Below are positions 8,438 to 17,646 of a stretch of DNA of 64,000 nucleotides, in pieces (position 1 is the first letter of the stretch; every line of letters starts with the position of its first letter). Origin of the DNA: Myxococcales bacterium (GTDB lineage Bacteria; Myxococcota_A; Polyangia; Polyangiales; Ga0077539); the NCBI GenBank assembly GCA_016793325.1, contig JAEUKI010000075.1:186001-250000 (forward strand), in the 5' to 3' direction. The notes under the pieces were generated by a model. That model saw nothing but the letters and a program-made list of their open reading frames with translations. It was not told where the DNA came from and did no database searches. Position numbers and translations under genes: made by a program.

Positions 8438-9739
8438 TCAGTCCTTCGAGATCCAGCCTTGTCCCGTGCGCACGACCTCTTTGGCGCGCTCGAGCTCGTC
8501 GGCGGGCCAGTCTTCGACGACGATGTCGAACTTGCCGAAGTCGAACGGCTCTCCGGGCGCGGGTTGCGTGCGAACGACGCGCTCGCGCTTTCCTTCGCGA
8601 AGGAGCTCGAGCGCGCGGTGGTGGCAGAAGGGGTTGTTGCCGGGCTTTCCGAAGAGCACGTGCGTCGTCCACGAGCAGCCTGCGCGGCACGTGTCGGCGT
8701 AGTAGCAAGTCTTGCAGTAGCCCCAGAGGTCCTCGACCGTGCGATCGCGCGTGTAGCGCAGCGGCGTCGAGCGCTCCCACACGTCCTTCAGCGAGTTTTC
8801 GCGGATGTTTCCGCCAGCCCAATCGCTGGTGGGAAGCGAGGGGCAGCCCTTGATGGTCCCGTCCGCTTCGATGCCCAGCGTCGATCGGCCAGCGCCGCAC
8901 GAGGCCATGTGTCCGCGCGGGAGCGTCCCGCGAAGGACGCTCTCGTACGGGCCGAAGTAACCAACGTTGTTGCCGGGCCACATACGAATCTTGCGCGGCT
9001 TCGCCTTCGCTTGAATGCGCGCGAGCATCGGCATCACTTCGAGCATCTGCCACGGTTCGATCAGCAAGTCCGGCTCGTCCGCGGCGCGCCCCATCGCGAC
9101 GGTGAGCTGCACCTGCCACGAGTGGATTCCCTTGTCCGCGAGCACGTCGAACGTGGCTTCGATCTCTTTGAGCGCCGGCCGCGAAATCTGTGTGTTCGCG
9201 CTGTACGGAATGCCCGCGGCCTTCAGGTTGTCGAACGCCTGCATCGCCGCAGCGTACGAGCCCTTCACGCCGCGGAGCTGGTCGTGGATGGACTCGAGCC
9301 CGTCGACCGACACGCTCGCGCCCTGAATGCCCGCGGCCTTCGCGGCCTTCGCGCGCTCGAGCGTCATCCCGCGGCCGCCCGTCGTCGTCGAGCAGATCAT
9401 CTTGTGGTGGCGAATGCGCTGAATGATCTGCGTCCAGTCGTCGCGCAGGTACGCCTCGCCGCCGATGAGCGTGACTTCTTTCACGCCGAGCTCGGCCATC
9501 TGGTCGACCATGTTCAGGCACTCTTCGGTCGAGAGCTCGCCGGGGCGCTCTTTTCCTGCGCGCGAGCCGCAGTGGCGACACGCGAGGTCGCAGTGGAGCG
9601 TGATCTCCCAGACGGCGTAGATCGGCCGCCAGTACTGGTCGATCGGGCGCGACTCGGGCGCGAGCGGAAGGTTCTTCCGCGCGGGCGGGGCCTTCGGTGC
9701 GATGGGGAGCGAACGCGGTCGAGGTCCGATGTCGGTCAT
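8438..9739 (-). CDS. Radical SAM/SPASM enzyme B
   Basis: The 433-residue paralogue of enzyme A has cluster cysteines 50, 54 and 57 (TLHCDLACRHC), the GGE motif (LIGGEAYLR), and a SPASM region with the same C-x2-C-x5-C-x3-C-x16-C spacing ending NPFCHHR. It lacks the longer C-terminal tail of enzyme A. The start at 9739 matches the N-terminus of enzyme A; the frame continues upstream but without homology. It is the first gene of the minus-strand cluster. Two closely related maturases flanking five substrates suggests division of labour or a recent duplication. Confidence 0.93.
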   Translation of the reverse strand: MTDIGPRPRSLPIAPKAPPARKNLPLAPESRPIDQYWRPIYAVWEITLHCDLACRHCGSRAGKERPGELSTEECLNMVDQMAELGVKEVTLIGGEAYLRDDWTQIIQRIRHHKMICSTTTGGRGMTLERAKAAKAAGIQGASVSVDGLESIHDQLRGVKGSYAAAMQAFDNLKAAGIPYSANTQISRPALKEIEATFDVLADKGIHSWQVQLTVAMGRAADEPDLLIEPWQMLEVMPMLARIQAKAKPRKIRMWPGNNVGYFGPYESVLRGTLPRGHMASCGAGRSTLGIEADGTIKGCPSLPTSDWAGGNIRENSLKDVWERSTPLRYTRDRTVEDLWGYCKTCYYADTCRAGCSWTTHVLFGKPGNNPFCHHRALELLREGKRERVVRTQPAPGEPFDFGKFDIVVEDWPADELERAKEVVRTGQGWISKD

Positions 9740-10146
9740 GGGCTTTGTAGGGCGCCTCCGCCGTTGAGTGTGCCACCGTGGGCCGCACAATCGGGAGTCG
9801 CTCCGCGAGATTCGTTGGGAAATGAGGGCTTCAGCGACCCTCGCGGTCGACAACTGCAACGCGAGGGCCAGCATCGCTACCATCGGCCCAACGATGCGAT
9901 CGATGAGCGAGCGACGGTAGCGCGACGGCCCGGTGTGATGGGCGTGGTCACCGACGCGATGCAGGCGGCAATCGACTACGAGATCAGCGATGCGCTGCCG
10001 CCTCGCGCCAGGTCGACGCTACTTTCTGAACTTCATTCGTGCCGATGTTCTCGATGGCGTCATCGGCGCCCCCGACAGCGAGGCGAGCTGCGTGAACCCC
10101 GACCTCACGCGGATGCGGCGTTCAGATGCGCGGGGATTGACCGCCG
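9740..10146. promoter_or_regulatory. Upstream region of the radical SAM cluster with inverted repeats
   Basis: I see no convincing gene in these 407 bp. The part nearest enzyme B contains an 8-bp perfect inverted repeat (CCCTCGCG at 9838-9845, CGCGAGGG at 9860-9867) and a 7-bp one (CGCTACC at 9875-9881, GGTAGCG at 9916-9922) enclosing a smaller CATCG/CGATG hairpin. They could be operators or part of a structured leader. The promoter of the cluster should lie here, but I cannot assign -35/-10 boxes. Confidence 0.3.
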
Positions 10147-10569
10147 CTACAAGCCGTTTGGGACGCAGATGACGCCGAATCGACAGTCCGACCCCGGCGG
10201 GCAGCCCGCGCCGCCGTCTGGGCAACGTACGATGCACGAGCGCGGGACATCGGGCAGAAACGCTGGGCCATCGCAGGTGATCGGAGCCGAGCCCCACGCT
10301 GGACACTCGGCAGCTGTGCGGCAAGTTCGGCTGCAGATTCCCGCACGATCGGCGTTCGGGCCCGCGACATTGAGCCCGATTCGGCGACAACGGGTGTCGT
10401 CGTTGCATCGCGTGCCAGAGTCAGCATCGAACACCAATCCCAAGTCTGCTTCTTCGCAGCGTGAGTACGGCGGTGCGTCGCGCGGCGTCTCCGGCCGCAC
10501 GGACGTTCCGCATGCTGAGGTCCACAGGCACGCTGCGATCGAGCAGAGTGCCAACTGTGTTCGGTACAT
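10147..10569 (-). CDS. Cysteine-rich lipoprotein of unknown function
   Basis: The 140-residue protein has a signal peptide ending in a lipobox (LWTSAC, Cys20). The mature part contains many cysteines in short spaced pairs (RCNDDTRC, CSRTCRTAAEC, CRFGVIC), as seen in small disulfide-rich myxobacterial surface proteins. It is in the same direction as the radical SAM cluster but about 400 bp upstream, so membership is doubtful. No enzymatic motif is visible. Confidence 0.75.
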   Translation of the reverse strand: MYRTQLALCSIAACLWTSACGTSVRPETPRDAPPYSRCEEADLGLVFDADSGTRCNDDTRCRRIGLNVAGPNADRAGICSRTCRTAAECPAWGSAPITCDGPAFLPDVPRSCIVRCPDGGAGCPPGSDCRFGVICVPNGL

Positions 10570-10637
10570 GTTCTATGGCATCCAATTCGGGAGTTCGTTG
10601 CTCTTCCATGCGCGAACTTGATGAATCCAGGCGCTAT

Positions 10638-10752
10638 ACCGCGCCCGCGACGGGCATCGAAGATGACCGGAGCGGATCAGCGCGGTTGAAATCCAGTCCA
10701 AACCAAGACCGCGGACTGAGAAAACTACGATGCCCGTCGCGGTAGTGGTTTA
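10638..10752 (-). repeat. Dispersed repeat, full copy A
   Basis: About 115 bp in the gap between two divergent genes. Read on the minus strand it aligns along its whole length with 63125-63237. Shared blocks include GCGGTCTTGGTTTGGACTG, ATTTCA, CGCGCTG and TCCGCTC. Within this copy CGCGACGGGCATCG (10646-10659) and its exact reverse complement (10728-10741) form a 14-bp inverted repeat. It has no open reading frame of note. Confidence 0.7.
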
Positions 10753-10803
10753 AATCTGTAGATTCCACCGGAGCACAGAAGCCACACACTGCCCGAATGA
10801 TCG

Positions 10804-11667
10804 ATGGTGCCGACGTTACTGCCGTGGGACCGACTTGCGCGACGCGCAATCGCCGCTGCAGAAGCTCTTGGCGCGAGTAGGCCCCTCGCGACCCGCGGAA
10901 TGTCTCGAGAGGCGCTCAACGATCTCGGCGCCTCGTACAGCAGCAAGACGATTCTCGCTGTGATCGCGCCGATGGTCTCGACGCAATTGCTCGCGTGGAG
11001 GAAGCTGTCGACCGACGAGCGCCAGCATTTTCTCGGTTGGAGCGAGTCGCTCGCGGCGCAGATCGTCCACGAGGGCATGAGGTTGTCTGCGTTGCTCGAT
11101 GCGTTCGAGAACGCCGCGCGCGACGAGGCTGGCGAGAAGAACGTCGGCGCCAAGCGCTACAAAGACCTTCGCAGCACTTCGATCAAGCGCCGTGATCACG
11201 CTGCGCGTGCGCTTCGCAACCTCGTCGACCCGACGAGCGATGCGGCTGCCAAGCTCGGCACCACGAAGCTCCGCTCGGACACGCCGTCGGCGCTCGCAGC
11301 GGGCCTCCGAACAGTCGCATCGGTCGCCAAGGAGCTCATCGCCAACAGCGACGACGAGGAGCGAGAGGCGCTCGCCGAAGCCAACGTGAGCGACGCGCTC
11401 GTCAGCTCTCTCGAAGCGCTCGCAGCAAGCGTCGAGTCTGTCGGAAACCAACGCACCAAAGGCGCCGCTGCAACCCGTGTGGCGCAAGAACAACTCGATG
11501 AGCAAGACGGAATCGTGCTGCGGCTGATCCAGATCGCGTGGCGCGCGTGGCGTGATGGGCGGGCGGTGGTTCCGAGCGTTCCTGCGGTGGATCTGGGGGC
11601 GTTGCGTGGGCTCGTGAAGACCGGTGAAGCGAGCAGCGACGAGCCCAGCGAGCCGCCTGCTGCGTGA
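10804..11667 (+). CDS. Hypothetical alpha-helical protein
   Basis: The 287-residue soluble protein has no signal peptide or membrane segment. It is Ala/Leu/Glu-rich and apparently almost all helical, with heptad-like stretches (AQIVHEGMRLSALLDAFENAARDE; ADEREALAEANVSDALVSSLEAL-type sequence). A short Pro/Glu/Ser tail ends the protein. It starts about 50 bp beyond repeat copy A and ends 20 bp before the convergent gene. I do not recognise the family. Confidence 0.78.
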   Translation: MVPTLLPWDRLARRAIAAAEALGASRPLATRGMSREALNDLGASYSSKTILAVIAPMVSTQLLAWRKLSTDERQHFLGWSESLAAQIVHEGMRLSALLDAFENAARDEAGEKNVGAKRYKDLRSTSIKRRDHAARALRNLVDPTSDAAAKLGTTKLRSDTPSALAAGLRTVASVAKELIANSDDEEREALAEANVSDALVSSLEALAASVESVGNQRTKGAAATRVAQEQLDEQDGIVLRLIQIAWRAWRDGRAVVPSVPAVDLGALRGLVKTGEASSDEPSEPPAA

Positions 11668-11687
11668 TTCGGCACCGAGCGACCCGC

Positions 11688-12965
11688 TCACACGTCGTCG
11701 ACGAACCGCACCGCGAGCGCTTCGACCCGCTGCTCTGCGTCGCGCCGAACCATCACGCGATAGAGCCCCGTCTGCTCGGGCGTCGCGCACGTCACGCCCT
11801 CGACATCCAAGAAGTCCACCATCGCGGCGATCTCGTCGCTCGGGGCGCCGACGAGCTGCTCGCAGCGCGCCGAGAGGTCGCGCGCTGCGCTCCACGCGGT
11901 TCGACCGAGGTCGCAGACGAGCACGCGCCCGGACAGCACCTCGAGCTTGAGGTCCGATTGCGACGGACGAAACAAGGGCCTCGCGGTCTCGTGCCAGACG
12001 CGAAGCTCGAGCACGCGGCTGCGATCTCGGGTGGTGACGACGCGGGCGTTCCATCGGCCTTCGCGAGCGCCGAGCTTGTGTTGTGCGATCTGCCCCCAAT
12101 CGCGCTCGGGTCGTCGAAGGATGAACGTCGCATCACTCACAGACAGCCGCCGTCGGCTCACGACGAACGTGCCGATGTCGAGCAGCGGGCCAGCACAAAC
12201 CCAGCCGTGCTCATCCATACACGCGAGGTCGCGATACGCGAGCAGCACCCACCGACCAGTAGGAAGAGTCCACGGCCGATCGTCCGATAGCTGCCAGCGC
12301 GCGTCTTCGAAGTAGCGCCGCGCACGCGCAGGCTCGTCGAGCGACAGAAGGTCTGCGAACCGCGGATCTTCTCCGAGGCCGCGTGATCGCAAATCGTCCC
12401 CGATGCGAGCGCCGAGCTCGTACTCGAACCGAGCGCGAGTCATCCGGTGTGGCTCGCGTCGGCGCGAATGATCTTCGTGCTCGACCTCGACGCCGTCGAG
12501 CATCGGCGCGAGCACGACATCGGCGAGGCGCTCGGAGAGCCCCGTGAGCGAGACGAGCTTCTCGCGCAGCTTCGGAACACCCGCCTCACCGAACACGTCG
12601 ATCCAGAGCTGGTCGTCGACATCCCCAGCGTTGAGTTGCTGTCCCACGCTGACTCGCGCGCCCGGCTCGACTTGCAGCGTCGCGAGATCGCACACGTAGC
12701 GCCAGCCGGACAGCGTGCCGTCTTCGAGCTCGAAGCACAGGTGTTTGCCCTCGATTCGAACGATGGCGTCGAACGGCGCGATCATCGCCGGCTCCTCAGA
12801 CCGCTTTCGTTCGAGCATGGCCTCGAGCCTTGCTCCATCGCGCGAGGACTCGAGGGCGGTTTGGATCGTCGCGAGGTCACTGGACTCGATGCCGCGTTGC
12901 GCGAGCACCGCCACGACGCGCTTGCGCCACGGAGCAAACGTATTGACGACCCAACTCGAACTCAC
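11688..12965 (-). CDS. Unknown protein with a segment resembling the C-terminus of RNA polymerase beta'
   Basis: The 425-residue soluble protein is unknown as a whole. Residues about 97-182 read like the RpoC C-terminus. The segment begins VEPGARVSVGQQLNAGDV, compared with the RpoC pattern VxxGxxVxxGQxLTEGxI. It continues with a helical part (VPKLREKLVSLTGLSERLADVVLAPMLD) and ends RMTRARFEYE, compared with the RpoC vDRFEFEE. The rest (about 183-425) is beta-rich and unfamiliar. It lacks the polymerase active-site NADFDGD motif, so it is not a polymerase subunit. It may interact with RNA polymerase or simply reuse the fold. The resemblance is by eye from memory. Confidence 0.75.
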   Translation of the reverse strand: MSSSWVVNTFAPWRKRVVAVLAQRGIESSDLATIQTALESSRDGARLEAMLERKRSEEPAMIAPFDAIVRIEGKHLCFELEDGTLSGWRYVCDLATLQVEPGARVSVGQQLNAGDVDDQLWIDVFGEAGVPKLREKLVSLTGLSERLADVVLAPMLDGVEVEHEDHSRRREPHRMTRARFEYELGARIGDDLRSRGLGEDPRFADLLSLDEPARARRYFEDARWQLSDDRPWTLPTGRWVLLAYRDLACMDEHGWVCAGPLLDIGTFVVSRRRLSVSDATFILRRPERDWGQIAQHKLGAREGRWNARVVTTRDRSRVLELRVWHETARPLFRPSQSDLKLEVLSGRVLVCDLGRTAWSAARDLSARCEQLVGAPSDEIAAMVDFLDVEGVTCATPEQTGLYRVMVRRDAEQRVEALAVRFVDDV

Positions 12966-13002
12966 GTCGCGCGAGCGTACGCGACATTGCGCAGCGTCTA
13001 GT

Positions 13003-14136
13003 TCAGAACCCGTACCCGAGCGTCACCGCGCCCGTGAGCGCTCCGAGACCGAAGAGAAACCGGAAGCTCAGGTCCCACTGGCTTCGTTCGCCCAACAAGA
13101 ATCCAGTCTCGACCGCGAGTCCCACGGCCGGGATGAACCGCAGCGTCTCGCTCGTCGTGGCTCCCATCGGCGGCGGAACCACGGGCGCCGTGAAGCCCAC
13201 GCGCGCCATGATCCCGAGCCCCGCGTACCAGATCGAACGATTGGAGATCGGCCGCACGCGGAACGTCCCGTCGACGCCGAGGCTCGGCCCGAGCGGGTGC
13301 GGATTGTAGCCGACGGAGTTCGAGTTGAGCGGGTTCCAGATCAGCGCGAGATCGACGCGGCCCTGGATCTCGAAGCGATTCTGAAAGAACCCGTAGCGCA
13401 CGCCGAGACCCACGATGGGCAGCATCATCGGGATGCCCGCTCCCACGCCGCCGATGAGCACGAGCCGCGCGCGGGTCTGCTCGTTGTAGTCCGCCGAGCC
13501 CGGCGTCGATGGCCCCATGGGTCCGACGACCTGCGGATCTTGCGTGAGCGTGATCGTCTCGGTCGTGATGTTTCCCGTCGTGATCGTGACCGTGCGCGTC
13601 GCAGGTTGATAGCCCGCCGCGCGCACTTCGATCGGCAACGACCCCACCGGAACGCGCAACGGCGCGGTGAGCGGCAACGTCCCTTCGCGCACCGCCGACA
13701 CCCACAGCTCTGCGCCCGGAACGTTGGTCCGCACCTCGAGCCGCCCGAGGTGCGAGTCGATCACGCCCAACGCCGACCGCAACGCCGGCGCATTGCGCGC
13801 GATCCACGGGTCCGTCGCGCTCGCGAGCGCCTCGCGAAGGTGCCGCTCCGCCGCGACCCATCGATTCAAGGCTTGCTCTGCGAGCGCGATCTGCGCGAGC
13901 GCCCTCGGGCTCGGCGTCATCGCGTTGGCTCGCTCGAACAACGCCAGCGCCTCGGCGTCCCGCTGCTGCGTGCGAAGCGTCACGCCTTGCGCGATCAACG
14001 CGTCCGCGTCGGGAGGAGGAACGGGCGAGGGGGTCGGGCCCGTCGGAGGTTGCGTGGGCGTTGGCGCCGTCTGCGCGTGCGCCGCGCCGACGACGAGCCA
14101 CACCGAGAGCCCCATCACGAATCCTGTGCGACGCAT
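13003..14136 (-). CDS. TPR and PEGA domain protein with outer-membrane beta-barrel-like C-terminus
   Basis: The 377-residue exported protein has a signal peptide of about 22 residues ending AHA-Q. A Pro/Thr-rich linker follows, then a TPR-like segment (ALIAQGVTLRTQQRDAEALA ... EQALNRWVAAERHLREAL). A PEGA-like domain comes next (LEVRTNVPGAELWVSAVREG ... LPIEVRAAGYQPATR). The remaining region, from about 225, alternates in beta-barrel fashion and ends in Phe (VTLGYGF). The start at 14136 places the signal peptide at the N-terminus. Proteins of this plan are common in myxobacteria and mostly uncharacterised. Confidence 0.84.
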   Translation of the reverse strand: MRRTGFVMGLSVWLVVGAAHAQTAPTPTQPPTGPTPSPVPPPDADALIAQGVTLRTQQRDAEALALFERANAMTPSPRALAQIALAEQALNRWVAAERHLREALASATDPWIARNAPALRSALGVIDSHLGRLEVRTNVPGAELWVSAVREGTLPLTAPLRVPVGSLPIEVRAAGYQPATRTVTITTGNITTETITLTQDPQVVGPMGPSTPGSADYNEQTRARLVLIGGVGAGIPMMLPIVGLGVRYGFFQNRFEIQGRVDLALIWNPLNSNSVGYNPHPLGPSLGVDGTFRVRPISNRSIWYAGLGIMARVGFTAPVVPPPMGATTSETLRFIPAVGLAVETGFLLGERSQWDLSFRFLFGLGALTGAVTLGYGF

Positions 14137-14279
14137 CGAAGGGGCGCCATCGTACCCAACGGGACGCAATGAATCTATTTGACTCGGGAGAAAGTGCGGT
14201 CGCGCGAGAGTTCCAGTGAATTCAGGGGCGAGCACGGCATGGACCCGCGGTCCTGCGTCGTCGCACACTCGCGCGGCCG

Positions 14280-15932
<1,653 letters not shown>

Positions 15933-15945
15933 GCCGCGATTCACA

Positions 15946-16701
15946 GTGAACAACCGCCCCGCGAGACCTCCGTCCCGCCCGAACCCTGCGGGCCCCAAGC
16001 GCTTCGAACACACAAAGAAGCCCCCTCTCCGCGTGCAGACGACGACCCTCTGGGAGTACCCGTCGCAGCACTACGGCGAGGGAATGCAGGGCGATCAGCG
16101 CTACGTCGGCGCCACGCCCTCGTACGTGATCTGGAACATGATCCAGCGCTACACGCGCGCCGGAGATCTCGTGATCGATCCCTTCTGCGGGTCGGGCACG
16201 ACGCTCGACGTCGCGAAGGACACGGGCCGTCGCGCGCGCGGGTTCGACCTCGTCCCGTATCGAAGCGACATCGAGAAGGCCGACGCCCGAAAGCTCCCTG
16301 TCGAGTCGAACAGCGCGCAGCTCGTGTTTCTCGACCCTCCGTACGGCGATCACATCGACTACTCCGACGACCCGCGCTGCATCGGAAAGCTCTCGGCCTA
16401 CGACCCCGCGTACTTTCGCGAGATGGACAAAGCCCTCCGCGAGTGCGCGCGCGTGCTCGCGCCCGGCGGGCACCTCGGCGTGTACGTCTGCGACTACTTC
16501 GAGAAGAAGAAGGGCTTCGCGCCCGTGGGCTTCGGTCTCTTCAACTCGATGGCCAACTACCTCGAGATCGTCGACGTGGTCTCGGTCGTGCGACACAACA
16601 AGTCCCTCGAGAAGGGCAATTTTCACAAGGCCGCCGAGGAGCAGAACTTCTTTCTCCGCGGCTTCAACTACTTGTTCATCGGACGAAAGCCCGCGAGGTA
16701 G
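15946..16701 (+). CDS. N6/N4-type DNA methyltransferase-like protein
   Basis: The 251-residue protein starts at GTG 15946. The SAM-binding motif DPFCGSGTT lies at residues 79-87 and the catalytic DPPY at 130-133. The motif order is binding loop first, catalytic loop second. Conserved residues WNMIQRYT and GDHIDYS flank these motifs. The protein is short and has no obvious target-recognition domain, and no restriction endonuclease gene is nearby. It may be a solitary methyltransferase or act on a non-DNA nucleic acid. It sits between pruA and the PAP2 gene with short gaps (13 and 7 bp), so the three may be co-transcribed. Confidence 0.88.
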   Translation: MNNRPARPPSRPNPAGPKRFEHTKKPPLRVQTTTLWEYPSQHYGEGMQGDQRYVGATPSYVIWNMIQRYTRAGDLVIDPFCGSGTTLDVAKDTGRRARGFDLVPYRSDIEKADARKLPVESNSAQLVFLDPPYGDHIDYSDDPRCIGKLSAYDPAYFREMDKALRECARVLAPGGHLGVYVCDYFEKKKGFAPVGFGLFNSMANYLEIVDVVSVVRHNKSLEKGNFHKAAEEQNFFLRGFNYLFIGRKPAR

Positions 16702-16708
16702 CGACGCC

Positions 16709-17266
16709 GTGGACGCCTCGTTGTTTCTCTGGATCCACGGGCTTCGAACGCCGGCGCTCGACGGCGCGATGAGCTTCTTGTCCAAGCACGGGATCTGGTG
16801 GCCGCCGCTCGTGTGGCTCTTGATGGTGCTCTGGAAGCGACGCGCGGCGGCCCCGGTGTTTCGCGACGGGATGCTCGCTTGGTACCTCGCGGGCACCGTG
16901 TCCGAAGAGTGGGTCAAGAGCCTGGTCAAGCGCGCGCGGCCGCCGCACAACCCACAAATTCAACGGCTCGTTCACGTCCTCGGCGACGTGCCCCGGCGCG
17001 GGAGCTACTCGTTTCCGTCGGGGACGAGCGCGCTCGTGTTCGCGGGGGCGACGATCATCTGGCTCGCGTGGGGCCGGCGCGCAGGGATCGCCGCGATGGT
17101 CGCCGCCACGGTCGTGTCGCTCTCGCGCGTGTACGTCGGCGTTCATTACCCAGGCGATTTGCTGGGCGGAGCGCTCGTCGGCGCGCTCGTCGCCGCGGGC
17201 GTCTGGCGCTTCTCGAAGTGGGCAGGGACCTACGAGCCCAACAAGCCCGAGCGGTCCGCGAAGTGA
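16709..17266 (+). CDS. PAP2-family membrane phosphatase with an altered second motif
   Basis: The 185-residue protein has several membrane helices. PAP2 motif 1 is KSLVKRARP (K-x6-RP) and motif 3 is SRVYVGVHYPGD (SR-x5-H-x3-D). Motif 2 reads SFPSGTS where the family has PSGH, so the usual His is Thr. That His is a general acid in characterised members, so catalysis may be altered. Known family members dephosphorylate undecaprenyl pyrophosphate or phosphatidate. The stop directly abuts the stop of the convergent zinc-finger gene. Confidence 0.92.
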   Translation: MDASLFLWIHGLRTPALDGAMSFLSKHGIWWPPLVWLLMVLWKRRAAAPVFRDGMLAWYLAGTVSEEWVKSLVKRARPPHNPQIQRLVHVLGDVPRRGSYSFPSGTSALVFAGATIIWLAWGRRAGIAAMVAATVVSLSRVYVGVHYPGDLLGGALVGALVAAGVWRFSKWAGTYEPNKPERSAK

Positions 17267-17524
17267 TCACGTCTCTTTGACGTACGCGTTGTGCGCCCAG
17301 CACCAGGTCCAACGCGCGTCGGGGTAGTGAACGACCACGGCGTGCCCCGTCGCTTCGTAGTGCTTTCGCGAGTGGGCCTCACCCGAGGAGCAGCACACGA
17401 CCTCGCCGCACGTGATGCACTTGTGAAGGTCGATCCAGCGGGTTCCGTTGGCGAGGCACTGCGTGCATCCCTCGGGCGTCTTGGGGGCGATGTCGCGATT
17501 GGTTCCTGCGAGGTGTGAGTCCAT
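17267..17524 (-). CDS. UBP-type zinc finger protein
   Basis: The 85-residue protein is essentially one UBP (ubiquitin-hydrolase-type) zinc finger. Likely ligands are Cys20, Cys23, Cys36, Cys39, Cys44, His51, His55 and His61 in GCTQC, KCITCG, VVCC and HSRKHYEATGH. The family is known in bacteria as small stand-alone proteins of unknown function; in eukaryotes the fold binds the C-terminus of ubiquitin. It lies alone between convergent and tandem neighbours. Confidence 0.92.
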   Translation of the reverse strand: MDSHLAGTNRDIAPKTPEGCTQCLANGTRWIDLHKCITCGEVVCCSSGEAHSRKHYEATGHAVVVHYPDARWTWCWAHNAYVKET

Positions 17525-17646
17525 GCCCGATGCGTACGTTGCGGCGCGGTTTGCGGTAACGAGAGCTCGATCGACGCCTGCGTTTTCTCTCGCGACGGGC
17601 CTCGTCGCTCGCCGTCACCGTGACGCGCGTGGACCCGACGTTCGCG

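Noticed and set aside
10638..10752. Structured RNA in the dispersed repeat based on the ACGAGAA/TTCTCGT arms of copy B
   Set aside because: The same arms are not kept in copy A, where the positions changed without compensation. A conserved RNA fold is therefore not supported by the two copies.
13003..14136. The PEGA/TPR protein as part of the TonB receptor system
   Set aside because: It shares domain types with the receptor at 414-3344 but is 10 kb away, separated by unrelated genes, and lacks a plug domain.
15946..17266. A restriction-modification or defence island around the methyltransferase-like gene
   Set aside because: Neighbours are pruA, a PAP2 protein and a UBP zinc finger. No nuclease, helicase or toxin is present.
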